Source: UMGS1975 sp959600905 (GTDB lineage Bacteria > Bacillota > Clostridia > Christensenellales > QAND01). From it: a stretch of 46,837 nt of DNA. The position numbers and the translations under genes are program-made. The notes under the pieces are model-generated. The model saw nothing but the letters and a program-made list of their open reading frames with translations. It had not been told where the DNA came from and did not search any database. The stretch is taken from positions 1 to 46,837 of the forward strand of contig CAUGNO010000012.1 of the NCBI GenBank assembly GCA_959600905.1, in the 5' to 3' direction. Shown piece by piece: positions 37,548-44,610 of this stretch (positions within the stretch are counted from its first letter, which is position 1; each line of letters begins with the position of its first letter).

Positions 37548-38186
37548 ATGATGTTTCAGAAAAAGGATATGGATACATGGGACAGGACGGAGATATTCCG
37601 CCATTTTATCGATGAGCTCCGCTGTGTGATGAGCATGACGGTGGAATTGGATGTCACAGACTTTGTTAAAGCGATTGGGAAAAGGGGCTGCTCCTTTTAC
37701 CCTGCGATGCTGTGGGTGGTAAGCGCGGCGGTAAACCAGCGCGAAGAACTGCGTATGGGGTACAATGCCCAGGGCGAGGCTGGCGTATGGGAGGCTGTTT
37801 CGCCGTATTATGCGCATTTTCATAAGGAGGACGAGCGCTTTGTCAAGCTGGTCACGGTTTACAGCCCGTGCTTTGAGACATTTTACCGGCGGTTTTGCGA
37901 GGATAAGCGCCGCTTTGCCGCATACAGGGGGTTTGAGCAGACAGAGATCCCGCCCAATACCTTTGATGTATCCTGCCTGCCGTGGACGCATTACCGCAGC
38001 TTTGACATGCATGTATTTGATGCAGGCACTTACCTGGCGCCTGTGGTTACCTGGGGCCGGTACCTTGAAAAACAGGGGCGGCTGATGCTGCCTTTGTCGC
38101 TGAATCTGCACCATGCCGCAGGGGACGGTTACCATCTATGCCGCTTTTTTTCCGATGTGGAGACATGGATGCAGGCTTTGCGCTAA
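37548..38186 (+). CDS. Chloramphenicol acetyltransferase-like protein (CatA family)
   Basis: This 212-residue protein has the length and layout of trimeric type-A chloramphenicol acetyltransferases, which inactivate the drug by acetyl-CoA-dependent 3-O-acetylation. Family landmarks run throughout: FQKKDMDTWDR at the start, CVMSMTVELDVT near 27, FYPAMLWVVSAAVN near 50, CLPWTHYRSFD near 143, and the catalytic HHAAGDG with His189 and Asp193 near the C-terminus. Divergence from known resistance enzymes is considerable, so it may acetylate another compound. The ATG at 37548 is seven bases after AGGAGG. Expression is expected to be low unless the attenuator hairpin (37513-37541) is opened. The gene is single and ends in a terminator. 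Confidence 0.88.
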   Translation: MMFQKKDMDTWDRTEIFRHFIDELRCVMSMTVELDVTDFVKAIGKRGCSFYPAMLWVVSAAVNQREELRMGYNAQGEAGVWEAVSPYYAHFHKEDERFVKLVTVYSPCFETFYRRFCEDKRRFAAYRGFEQTEIPPNTFDVSCLPWTHYRSFDMHVFDAGTYLAPVVTWGRYLEKQGRLMLPLSLNLHHAAGDGYHLCRFFSDVETWMQALR

Positions 38187-38192
38187 AAGAAA

Positions 38193-38225
38193 AACAACGC
38201 CCGTTTTTTGCGGGCGTTGTTTGTT
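38193..38225 (+). terminator. Bidirectional terminator between the cat-like gene and pflB
   Basis: AACAACGCCCG (38193-38203) pairs with CGGGCGTTGTT (38211-38221), with A-rich and T-rich flanks. Confidence 0.88.
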
Positions 38226-38235
38226 TTGCAGATGG

Positions 38236-40464
38236 TTACATGGCCTGGTGGAAGGTACGGCTGATGACCTCTTCCTGCTGTTCGCGGGTCAGGCGGTTGA
38301 AGTTGACTGCATAGCCGGAAACGCGGATGGTCAGCGTGGGATACTTATCGGGATGGTCCATCGCATCGATCAGCGTTTCGCGGTTCAACACGTTGACGTT
38401 CAGATGATGCGCCCCCTGCACAAAGTAGCCGTCTAGGATGGCGACAAGGTTGTTTTCCCGCTGCGCTTCGTCCTTGCCCAGGGCCTGCGGCACGATGGAG
38501 AAGGTGTTGGAAACGCCGTCCTGGCACACATCGCGGTAGGGGATCTTGGCCACGGAATTCAGCGAGGCCAGCGCGCCGTGGATGTCGCGGCCATGCATCG
38601 GGTTGGCGCCCGGCGCCAGCGGCTCGCCCGCCTTGCGGCCGTCCGGCGTGGTGCCGGTCTTTTTGCCGTACATCACGTTGCTGGTGATGGTCAGCGCGGA
38701 CAGGGTATGGATGGCGTCGCGGTACAGCGGATGCTTTTTCAATTCCTCCGAGAACTTGGTCACGACCTGTACGGCCAGATCGTCCACGCGGTCGTCGTCG
38801 TTGCCGTATTTGGGGAAATCGCCCACGGTTTCAAAATCCACCGCTACGCCGTTCTCATCACGGATGGGCTTGACCTTGGCATACTTGATGGCGGACAGGG
38901 AATCCACCGCCACGGACAGGCCGGCGATGCCAAAGGCGGTCAGGCGCTCTACATCGGTATCATGCAGCGCCATCTGGCTGGCTTCGTAGGCGTATTTATC
39001 ATGCATATAATGGATGATGTTGACGGTATCCACATACAGCTCCGCCACATATTCCAGCACCTTGTAATAGTTTTTCAGCACTTTGCCAAAATCCAGCACC
39101 TCATCGGTGATGGGCTCGATGCCCGGGACCACAAGATCGCCTTTCTTTTCATCCACGCCGCCGTTGATGGCATACAGGAGAGATTTGGCCAAATTGCAGC
39201 GCGCGCCGAAGAACTGCATCTGTTTGCCGACCTTCATCGCGGAGACACAGCAGGCAATGGCGTAGTCGTCACCGTAGATCGGGCGCATGACGTCGTCGTT
39301 TTCATACTGGATGGAATCGGTGGCAATGGAGATCTTTGCGCAGTACTGCTTGAACGCCTCCGGAAGATGCTCGCTCCAAAGCACGGTGAGGTTGGGCTCC
39401 GGCGCCGTGCCGAGGTTGATGAGGGTGTGCAGGTAGCGGAAGGAGTTTTTCGTGACAAGCGATTTGCCGTTGATACCGATGCCGCCGATGGATTCGGTGA
39501 CCCAGGTAGGGTCGCCGCCGAAGAGCTCGTTGTACTCCGGCGTGCGCAGATGGCGCACCAGGCGCAGCTTGATGATGAATTGGTCGACCAATTCCTGCGC
39601 TTCCGCTTCAGTGATGAGCCCGTTGTCCAAATCACGCTGCACATAGATGTCCAAAAACGTAGAGGTGCGGCCGAGGCTGGTAGCGGCGCCGTTGTTTTCC
39701 TTGATACCGGCCAGGTATGCAAAGTAGACGGCCTGGAAGGCTTCCTGCGCGCTGCCGGCGGGCTGGGAAAGGTCCACGCCGTATTTTTGGGCCATGGACT
39801 TGATTTCGCCCAGGGCGCGGATCTGCATGGAGACCTCTTCGCGGGCGCGGATGCGGTCTTCGGTCATCGGGCCGTCCAGCGCATCCAGATCCTTTTTCTT
39901 TTCCGCTACGAGCCGGTCTATGCCATACAGCGCTACGCGGCGATAGTCGCCGATGATGCGCCCGCGGCCGTAAGCGTCCGGCAGGCCGGTCAAAAGCCCG
40001 GCGTGGCGCGCTACGCGGGTGCGTTTGGGATAGGCGTCAAACACGCCTTCGTTGTGCGTTTTGCGGTATTCGGAAAAATGCGCTTCAATGGCGGGGTCCA
40101 GCTGATAGCCGTATTGCTCCAGCGAGCTTTTGGCCATGCGCATGCCGCCGTAAAGGTTTACGATGCGCTTGAGCGGCGCATCGGTCTGCAGGCCGACGAC
40201 GACCTCGTTTTCCTGGTCGATATAGCCGGGGGCAAAGTTGTCAATGCCGGAGATGATCTTGGTCTCAACATCCAGCACGCCGCCGTTTTTCATCTCCTGG
40301 CGCAAGAGATCCTCACAACGGCCCCATACCTTTTTGGTCTTTTCGGTGGGGGGCTGCAAAAACGAATCGTCGCCGGTGTACTGGGTGTAGTTCTTTTGGA
40401 TAAAGTTGCGGACGTTGATTTCATCCTGCCAAACGCCGGATGCAAATCCTTTCCATTGCTCCAT
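38236..40464 (-). CDS. pflB: Formate C-acetyltransferase (pyruvate formate-lyase)
   Basis: This 742-residue glycyl radical enzyme converts pyruvate and CoA to acetyl-CoA and formate, a central step of anaerobic fermentation and a source of formate for one-carbon metabolism. The catalytic pair Cys405-Cys406 lies in AIACCVSAM. The radical-bearing Gly717 lies in RVSGYAVNF near the C-terminus. The N-terminal part starts MEQWKGFASGVWQDEINVR. The ATG at 40464 follows AAAGGAGGTAAATGTT; the frame stays open upstream but that part overlaps pflA. The stop of pflA lies 14 bases before this start, so pflA and pflB form one operon with the activase first. No transporter gene for formate is adjacent. Confidence 0.97.
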   Translation of the reverse strand: MEQWKGFASGVWQDEINVRNFIQKNYTQYTGDDSFLQPPTEKTKKVWGRCEDLLRQEMKNGGVLDVETKIISGIDNFAPGYIDQENEVVVGLQTDAPLKRIVNLYGGMRMAKSSLEQYGYQLDPAIEAHFSEYRKTHNEGVFDAYPKRTRVARHAGLLTGLPDAYGRGRIIGDYRRVALYGIDRLVAEKKKDLDALDGPMTEDRIRAREEVSMQIRALGEIKSMAQKYGVDLSQPAGSAQEAFQAVYFAYLAGIKENNGAATSLGRTSTFLDIYVQRDLDNGLITEAEAQELVDQFIIKLRLVRHLRTPEYNELFGGDPTWVTESIGGIGINGKSLVTKNSFRYLHTLINLGTAPEPNLTVLWSEHLPEAFKQYCAKISIATDSIQYENDDVMRPIYGDDYAIACCVSAMKVGKQMQFFGARCNLAKSLLYAINGGVDEKKGDLVVPGIEPITDEVLDFGKVLKNYYKVLEYVAELYVDTVNIIHYMHDKYAYEASQMALHDTDVERLTAFGIAGLSVAVDSLSAIKYAKVKPIRDENGVAVDFETVGDFPKYGNDDDRVDDLAVQVVTKFSEELKKHPLYRDAIHTLSALTITSNVMYGKKTGTTPDGRKAGEPLAPGANPMHGRDIHGALASLNSVAKIPYRDVCQDGVSNTFSIVPQALGKDEAQRENNLVAILDGYFVQGAHHLNVNVLNRETLIDAMDHPDKYPTLTIRVSGYAVNFNRLTREQQEEVISRTFHQAM

Positions 40465-40478
40465 AACATTTACCTCCT

Positions 40479-41198
40479 TTAGGTTGGGGGAAATTGGGGG
40501 AAAAACTCTTCTTGCAGCTGCGCGGCCTTCTCCTGATCCATCGCCGGAACGCCGGAGAGGGAATAGGGCAGCTGCATGGTCTCGTATTTGTGTACGCCCA
40601 GCAGATGATAGGGCAAAAGCTCTACCCTTTGCACATGCTGCAAAGAATCGACAAAGCGCTTTAGCTGTGCCAGGTGCGCGCGGCTGTCCGTGAACCCCGG
40701 CACCAGGACATGGCGGATCCACAACGGAATGCCAAGGCGCTGGGCCTCGGCCAAAAAGGCCTGGGTCTCGGCCATGGGCCGGCCTGTCATATCCAGATAG
40801 CCGCTCTCTGTGACGTGCTTGACATCGTAGAGAATCAGGTCGGTATGGCGCAGGATCTCGGTATAGTCTCCCAAACCTGCGCCGGCGGTATCCAAACAGG
40901 TATGGATGCCCTCCTGCTTTAACAGCCGCAGCATTGCCAGCAGGAACTCCGGCTGCAAAAGCGGCTCGCCGCCGGAAAAGGTGACCCCGCCGCCGCTGCG
41001 CGCAAAATAGGGTTTGAAGCGGCGAATCTTCTGCATCAGCGCTTCCGGCGAAATCTCTTCGCCGCCGGAAAGCTGCCAGGTATCCGGGTTATGGCAAAAC
41101 CGGCACCTGAGCCGGCACCCCTGCAAAAAGACGACGGTACGGATGCCGGGGCCGTCTACCAAGCCCATGGATTCGATGGAATGAACAGCGCCTTTCAT
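40479..41198 (-). CDS. pflA: Pyruvate formate-lyase activating enzyme
   Basis: This 239-residue radical SAM enzyme installs the glycyl radical on PflB. It has the cluster motif CRLRCRFC (about 28-35), with the preceding SMGLVDGPGIRTVVFLQGC typical of PflA. The SAM-binding GGGVTFSGGEPLLQ is near 68. No extra ferredoxin domain is present, which separates it from activases of other glycyl radical enzymes. The ATG at 41198 follows AAAGGAGGCGTGCT. It precedes pflB, whereas in many bacteria pflA follows it. Its 125-base leader holds a ZTP/pfl riboswitch and a terminator, so the operon is probably riboswitch-controlled. Confidence 0.95.
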   Translation of the reverse strand: MKGAVHSIESMGLVDGPGIRTVVFLQGCRLRCRFCHNPDTWQLSGGEEISPEALMQKIRRFKPYFARSGGGVTFSGGEPLLQPEFLLAMLRLLKQEGIHTCLDTAGAGLGDYTEILRHTDLILYDVKHVTESGYLDMTGRPMAETQAFLAEAQRLGIPLWIRHVLVPGFTDSRAHLAQLKRFVDSLQHVQRVELLPYHLLGVHKYETMQLPYSLSGVPAMDQEKAAQLQEEFFPQFPPT

Positions 41199-41225
41199 AG
41201 CACGCCTCCTTTTGCGGGGAAATAG

Positions 41226-41267
41226 AAAAAGCCGCACCCCTAGGCATAGTGTGCCCAGACGGTCGGC
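41226..41267 (-). terminator. Regulated terminator in the pflA leader
   Basis: On the minus strand, GCCGACC (41261-41267) pairs with GGT-g-CGGC (41231-41238, one bulge), with an inner GGCA/TGCC stem, followed by TTTTT (41226-41230). Its 5' arm overlaps the riboswitch pseudoknot strand, so aptamer folding and termination would exclude each other. Confidence 0.65.
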
Positions 41268-41325
41268 CCCTACAAGATCATACTCCATGTGGTGTGCTCC
41301 ACAAACTCCGTCAGTCATACGATCT
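41250..41325 (-). ncRNA. ZTP (pfl) riboswitch aptamer
   Basis: Read on the minus strand, the leader has the ZTP/pfl-motif elements. P1 is GATCGTA (41318-41324) with TATGATC (41276-41282). The junction carries ATGACTGACGG. P2 is GTGG (41299-41302) with CCAC (41289-41292), followed by ATGGAGTATG. The 3' domain reads GCCGACCGTCTGGGCA. GACGG (41308-41312) and CCGTC (41258-41262) can form the pseudoknot. The ligand of the class is ZMP/ZTP, a signal of 10-formyl-tetrahydrofolate shortage. It starts at the predicted transcription start. Confidence 0.8.
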
Positions 41326-41331
41326 ATGTTT

Positions 41332-41360
41332 AACATACACAATCGATAAGAGCTTGTCAA
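41332..41360 (-). promoter_or_regulatory. Promoter of pflAB
   Basis: Minus strand: TTGACA (41355-41360), a 17-base spacer, then TATGTT (41332-41337). The start of transcription would be near 41325. Confidence 0.72.
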
Positions 41361-41451
41361 GCGAAAAAAAGAAAAAGTTTTTTGCTTTTTAGCGGGTTGC
41401 AGGCGGATGATGCAAGAGGGAAAAGCCGCCCTTTAAAATGCGCGCTGGGTT

Positions 41452-42048
41452 TTAGAGCAAGCCAAGCGTTTGCAGCGCCGGGCGCAGATTCGTGCCATGG
41501 GGCAGGCACAGCCCATGCAGGCCGGCGGTTTCGGCGGCTTGGATGTTGGCGGGCATGTCGTCGATGAAAAGGGAATCGCCTGCATTGAGTTGATAACGCT
41601 GCAAAAGCAGCCGGTAAATTTTGGGGTCGGGCTTTGTGCAGTGCTCATAGCAGGAAATGACGCGGCCGTCAAACAGGCGGAAAAAATCATAGCGGGCAAG
41701 CACGGTTTCCCAGGCTTCTTTATGGAAATTGGATAGGAGATACAGCGCGTACCCGCTGCGCTTTAACGCCTTGGCAGCAGCCACATTCTGTGCCAGCGGG
41801 GTCAGCATTTGCGTCCAATTCTGCAAGACAAAGGCGATCTCGTCCCGATATGAGGGGGATTGATTGGACAGAATATGGATCGCATCCCGGGTCGTCAAAA
41901 GCCCCTTATCCAAGGCGGCCCACGCCCGGCTGTCAAAGACTATGGCTTTCAAATCGTCTGCCACAGGGGCTGCAAAGTATTTTTTCAAAAATTTTTGCGG
42001 CTGAAAATCCAGAAGGACGTTTCCAATGTCGAAAATGATATGTTTCAC
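41452..42048 (-). CDS. HAD-superfamily hydrolase (subfamily IA)
   Basis: This 198-residue phosphatase-like protein starts MKHIIFDIGNVLLDF. Motif I is DxGN, the YihX-type variant of the usual DxD. Motif II is LLSNFH near 115, motif III the Lys of CTKPDPKIY near 147, and motif IV FIDDMPAN near 170. The resemblance to YihX (alpha-glucose-1-phosphate phosphatase) suggests a sugar phosphate substrate, but the family is broad. The GTG at 42048 is chosen because AAGGGAGATG lies just upstream; the open frame before it gives no better site. It follows the hydrogenase gene on the same strand but behind its terminator, so it is separately expressed. I see no convincing terminator at its 3' end. Confidence 0.87.
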   Translation of the reverse strand: MKHIIFDIGNVLLDFQPQKFLKKYFAAPVADDLKAIVFDSRAWAALDKGLLTTRDAIHILSNQSPSYRDEIAFVLQNWTQMLTPLAQNVAAAKALKRSGYALYLLSNFHKEAWETVLARYDFFRLFDGRVISCYEHCTKPDPKIYRLLLQRYQLNAGDSLFIDDMPANIQAAETAGLHGLCLPHGTNLRPALQTLGLL

Positions 42049-42112
42049 GGCGCATCTCCCTTCGTTTGCAAGATCAACACCTACTATAAATGCTTTTATA
42101 GAGCAAGGCAAA

Positions 42113-42140
42113 CAAAAAAGAGCCGCGGCTGTGCCGCGGC
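42113..42140 (-). terminator. Terminator of the hydrogenase gene
   Basis: On the minus strand GGGCCGCGGC (42131-42140) pairs with GCCGCGGCT (42121-42129), followed by CTTTTTTG. Confidence 0.85.
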
Positions 42141-42160
42141 CCTTGGTGTACGGTAAAAAA

Positions 42161-43666
42161 TCAATCCAACTGATCCAATGCGATGCTGTATTGGCTTTCG
42201 GAGGCGAGCTTGTGCTCGGCCTGGTTCATATACTGCTTTACGCTGGCCGAAGCCTTGGCGATGGGCTGCAGGGTGCCTGCACCGGCTACGCAGCCGCCGG
42301 GGCATCCCATGCCCTCCAGCAGGTAACCGTCGTATTTGCCGGCCTTGGCCAGCATGAGCATCCGCTTGCAGTCGTGCAGGCCCTGGGCGGATTGGACCTT
42401 GACCTCACGGTCCGGGTCGATCTGCTTGATGCAGTCCGCCACGGCCTGGGCAACGCCGCCGCCCACAGCGAACCCGCGGCCCGCTGCGGTGGAGTCGGTA
42501 AACGGCTCGCCAGGCTCTACCTCGGCAAAGTTGATGCCCTTGGCCTGGAACATGCCCATCAATTCTTCAAAGGTCAGCACGAAGTCCACATCGCTGCGGA
42601 TGGTGCGCCGGCTGGCCTCCAGCTTTTTGGCAGCGCACGGGCCGATGAAGGCCACGCGGCAGTTTTTATGCTCTTTTTTCATCAGGCGCGCCGTGAGCAC
42701 CATAGGCGTCAGCGCCATGGAAATATACGGGGCCAGGGTGGGGAAGAGCTTTTTGGCCATCACGGACCAGGAGGGGCAGCAGGAAGTCGCCATAAAGGGC
42801 TGTTTTTCCGGCACCTTCTCCATAAAGTCGTGGGCCTCCTCAATGGTACACAGGTCTGCGCCGATGGCCACCTCCACCACATCGTCAAAGCCCAGCATCT
42901 TCATGGCGGGCTTTACCTTTTCCGGCGTCAGCTCGGGGCCGAATTGGTTGACAAACGCCGGCGCTACGATGGCGATGACGCGGTCGCCGCGGTTGATGGA
43001 ATGGATGAGCTGGAAGATCTGCCCTTTGTCCGCAATGGCGCCAAAGGGGCAGTTTACCAGGCACATGCCGCAGGATACGCACTTGTCGTAATCGATCTTG
43101 GCACAGCCGTTTTCATCCGAGCCGATGGCGTCCATGCCGCAGGCTTTGGCGCAGGGCCGCTCCATTTTCAAGATGGCGCCATAGGGGCACACATCCTTAC
43201 AGCGGCCGCATTTGATGCATTTTTCCTGGTCGATCACGGATTTGCCGTTGACCAGGCTGATCGCCTTTTTGGGGCAAACCTCCACACAAGGATGCGCCAG
43301 GCAGCCCTGGCACATATCCGAAACGTGGAAGGATTTTTCCGGACATTTGTTGCACGCAAACTTGATGATATTCACCAGCGGCGGATCATAGTATTTGTCC
43401 GCAATGGCGCTTTCTACGATGCCGTCGGAAACGGGGGCATGCTCGTCCAGCGGGCGGAGGGGCAGGCCGATGGCCAGGCGCAGCCTTTCGCCGACGATGG
43501 CGCGTTCCAAAAAGATGCTCTCGCGGTGCATGGCAACCTCGCCGGGCACGATTTTGTACGGCAGTTCTTCTATGCGGCTATAATCGCCTCCTTCGTAGGC
43601 CAAACGGGCTACTTCGGTAAAGACTTTTCGACGTATATCCGTCACGGAAGAATAGATTCCTCTCAT
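42161..43666 (-). CDS. [FeFe]-hydrogenase, ferredoxin-type (group B-like)
   Basis: This 501-residue monomeric hydrogenase interconverts protons and H2 with electrons from ferredoxin. The N-terminal half carries three cysteine clusters: CQGCLAHPCVEVCP near 120, CIKCGRCKDVCP near 147 and CVSCGMCLVNCP near 193. The H-cluster domain has P1 TSCCPSW (Cys296, Cys297), P2 as IGPCAAKKLEASR in place of the MPCxxKxxE of group A, and P3 EGMGCPGGCVAGAG. The GPCAAKK form and the ferredoxin part without a [2Fe-2S] domain point to group B. It disposes of reducing power or senses H2; direction is not readable. The ATG at 43666 follows AAGGAGC. A Rex-like site (43749-43766) and a promoter (43713-43741) lie upstream. 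No maturases are in the window. Confidence 0.92.
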   Translation of the reverse strand: MRGIYSSVTDIRRKVFTEVARLAYEGGDYSRIEELPYKIVPGEVAMHRESIFLERAIVGERLRLAIGLPLRPLDEHAPVSDGIVESAIADKYYDPPLVNIIKFACNKCPEKSFHVSDMCQGCLAHPCVEVCPKKAISLVNGKSVIDQEKCIKCGRCKDVCPYGAILKMERPCAKACGMDAIGSDENGCAKIDYDKCVSCGMCLVNCPFGAIADKGQIFQLIHSINRGDRVIAIVAPAFVNQFGPELTPEKVKPAMKMLGFDDVVEVAIGADLCTIEEAHDFMEKVPEKQPFMATSCCPSWSVMAKKLFPTLAPYISMALTPMVLTARLMKKEHKNCRVAFIGPCAAKKLEASRRTIRSDVDFVLTFEELMGMFQAKGINFAEVEPGEPFTDSTAAGRGFAVGGGVAQAVADCIKQIDPDREVKVQSAQGLHDCKRMLMLAKAGKYDGYLLEGMGCPGGCVAGAGTLQPIAKASASVKQYMNQAEHKLASESQYSIALDQLD

Positions 43667-43712
43667 GGCAATGCTCCTTACATATATATTTAGAATCGTT
43701 ACTTTCGCGCCT

Positions 43713-43741
43713 ATTGTAGCATTGAGTTTGTGCTTTTACAA
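43713..43741 (-). promoter_or_regulatory. Promoter of the hydrogenase gene
   Basis: Minus strand: TTGTAA (43736-43741), a 17-base spacer ending in TGC, then TACAAT (43713-43718). Confidence 0.7.
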
Positions 43742-43748
43742 TCAAAGT

Positions 43749-43766
43749 TTGTTAAAAAGTTATCAA
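43749..43766. promoter_or_regulatory. Candidate Rex operator
   Basis: TTGTTAA-AAAG-TTATCAA differs at one base from the clostridial Rex site TTGTTAAnnnnTTAACAA. It lies seven bases upstream of the hydrogenase -35. Rex represses fermentation genes when NADH is low. Confidence 0.55.
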
Positions 43767-43867
43767 AACATCAAAATTTTTTTGAAAAATGTCCTAAATG
43801 AGACACGTAAATGGGTGTAAGGCACAGGAATTTAGGGAACAATGGGAGAAAAGGAGGCGGAGCAGAT

Positions 43868-44491
43868 ATGAGGATTCCTAAGCATATCGGCATCATTCCG
43901 GATGGAAACCGGCGCTGGGCTGTGCAGCACGGGCTGCAAAAGCAGGAAGGATACAGCTACGGGCTGGCGCCGGGCCTGGCGCTGTTTCGGCAGGCAGCGG
44001 CGTATGGCATAGAGGAGATCAGTTACTATGGCTTTACAGCGGAAAACTGCAAGCGCCCCAAAACGCAGCAGCTTGCGTTTCAAAAGGCATGCGTGGATGC
44101 GGTGGAGATGCTCAAAGGAGAGGCGGCCGGCCTGCGGGTGGTGGGCAATACGCAATCGGATTGCTTTCCCAAAGCGCTGCTTCCGTATACAGAGCGTACA
44201 TACCTTGGCGACGGCAGCGGGACGCGGGTCAATTTTTTGGTGAATTATGGCTGGGAATGGGATCTTTTCGACGGCACAAAGGACAAGCGCGCCTGGCATT
44301 CCAGGGACGTTTCACGCATCGACCTTGTCATCCGCTGGGGCGGCATGCGGCGGCTTTCCGGCTTTTTACCGGTCCAATGCGTATATGCGGATTTTTATGT
44401 GGTGGATGCGCTGTGGCCGGATTTTGCCCCGCAGCATCTGGAGGAGGCGCTGGCCTGGTACGATCGGCAGGATGTGACCCTGGGCGGATAA
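43868..44491 (+). CDS. Short undecaprenyl-diphosphate synthase family protein (cis-prenyltransferase)
   Basis: This 207-residue protein has the marks of cis-prenyl chain elongation enzymes: HIGIIPDGNRRWA at the start (catalytic Asp of the DGNxRWA motif), SYYGFTAENCKRP near 51 and, near the end, IRWGGMRRLSGFLPVQCVYA plus LWPDF, which matches the RxGGxxRLSNFLxxQ block. It is shorter than typical UppS proteins (about 230-250), with the centre compressed. Met in IIMDGN is replaced by Pro. It may make a shorter prenyl product or be a second, specialised copy. The ATG at 43868 follows AAAAGGAGGCGGAG. No cdsA or frr is adjacent, unlike the housekeeping uppS locus. Confidence 0.82.
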   Translation: MRIPKHIGIIPDGNRRWAVQHGLQKQEGYSYGLAPGLALFRQAAAYGIEEISYYGFTAENCKRPKTQQLAFQKACVDAVEMLKGEAAGLRVVGNTQSDCFPKALLPYTERTYLGDGSGTRVNFLVNYGWEWDLFDGTKDKRAWHSRDVSRIDLVIRWGGMRRLSGFLPVQCVYADFYVVDALWPDFAPQHLEEALAWYDRQDVTLGG

Positions 44492-44493
44492 TT

Positions 44494-44522
44494 TTGCATT
44501 GAAAACAGTGCGCAGGTATGAT
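44494..44522 (+). promoter_or_regulatory. Promoter of the NSS transporter gene
   Basis: TTGCAT (44494-44499), a 17-base spacer, then TATGAT (44517-44522). The leader that follows contains a hairpin CGCATgAGG / CCTtATGCG (44550-44570). Confidence 0.68.
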
Positions 44523-44610
44523 ACGGTAACGATAAAGAAACCATCAAGACGCATGAGGGAGCCTTATGCGCCTTTGTTATGGTAGAGGGAGTTTTGTTGG
44601 GGGCGGTTTT

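Noticed and set aside
38578..40482. 634-residue open frame on the plus strand opposite pflB
   Set aside because: It mirrors pflB, which has catalytic cysteines and the glycyl radical motif. The plus-strand product is a low-complexity Val/Ala/Asp/His mixture without motifs or a ribosome binding site.
40465..40722. N-terminal extension of the pflB frame
   Set aside because: It runs through the end of pflA. AAAGGAGG before ATG 40464 and the normal PflB N-terminus fix the start.
41199..41360. Possible upstream coding extension of pflA
   Set aside because: The frame is open but covers the riboswitch and terminator. The normal PflA start is at 41198.
42026..43693. 555-residue open frame on the plus strand opposite the hydrogenase
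   Set aside because: It is a shadow of a gene with complete Fe-S and H-cluster motifs. It starts inside the HAD gene and lacks a ribosome binding site.
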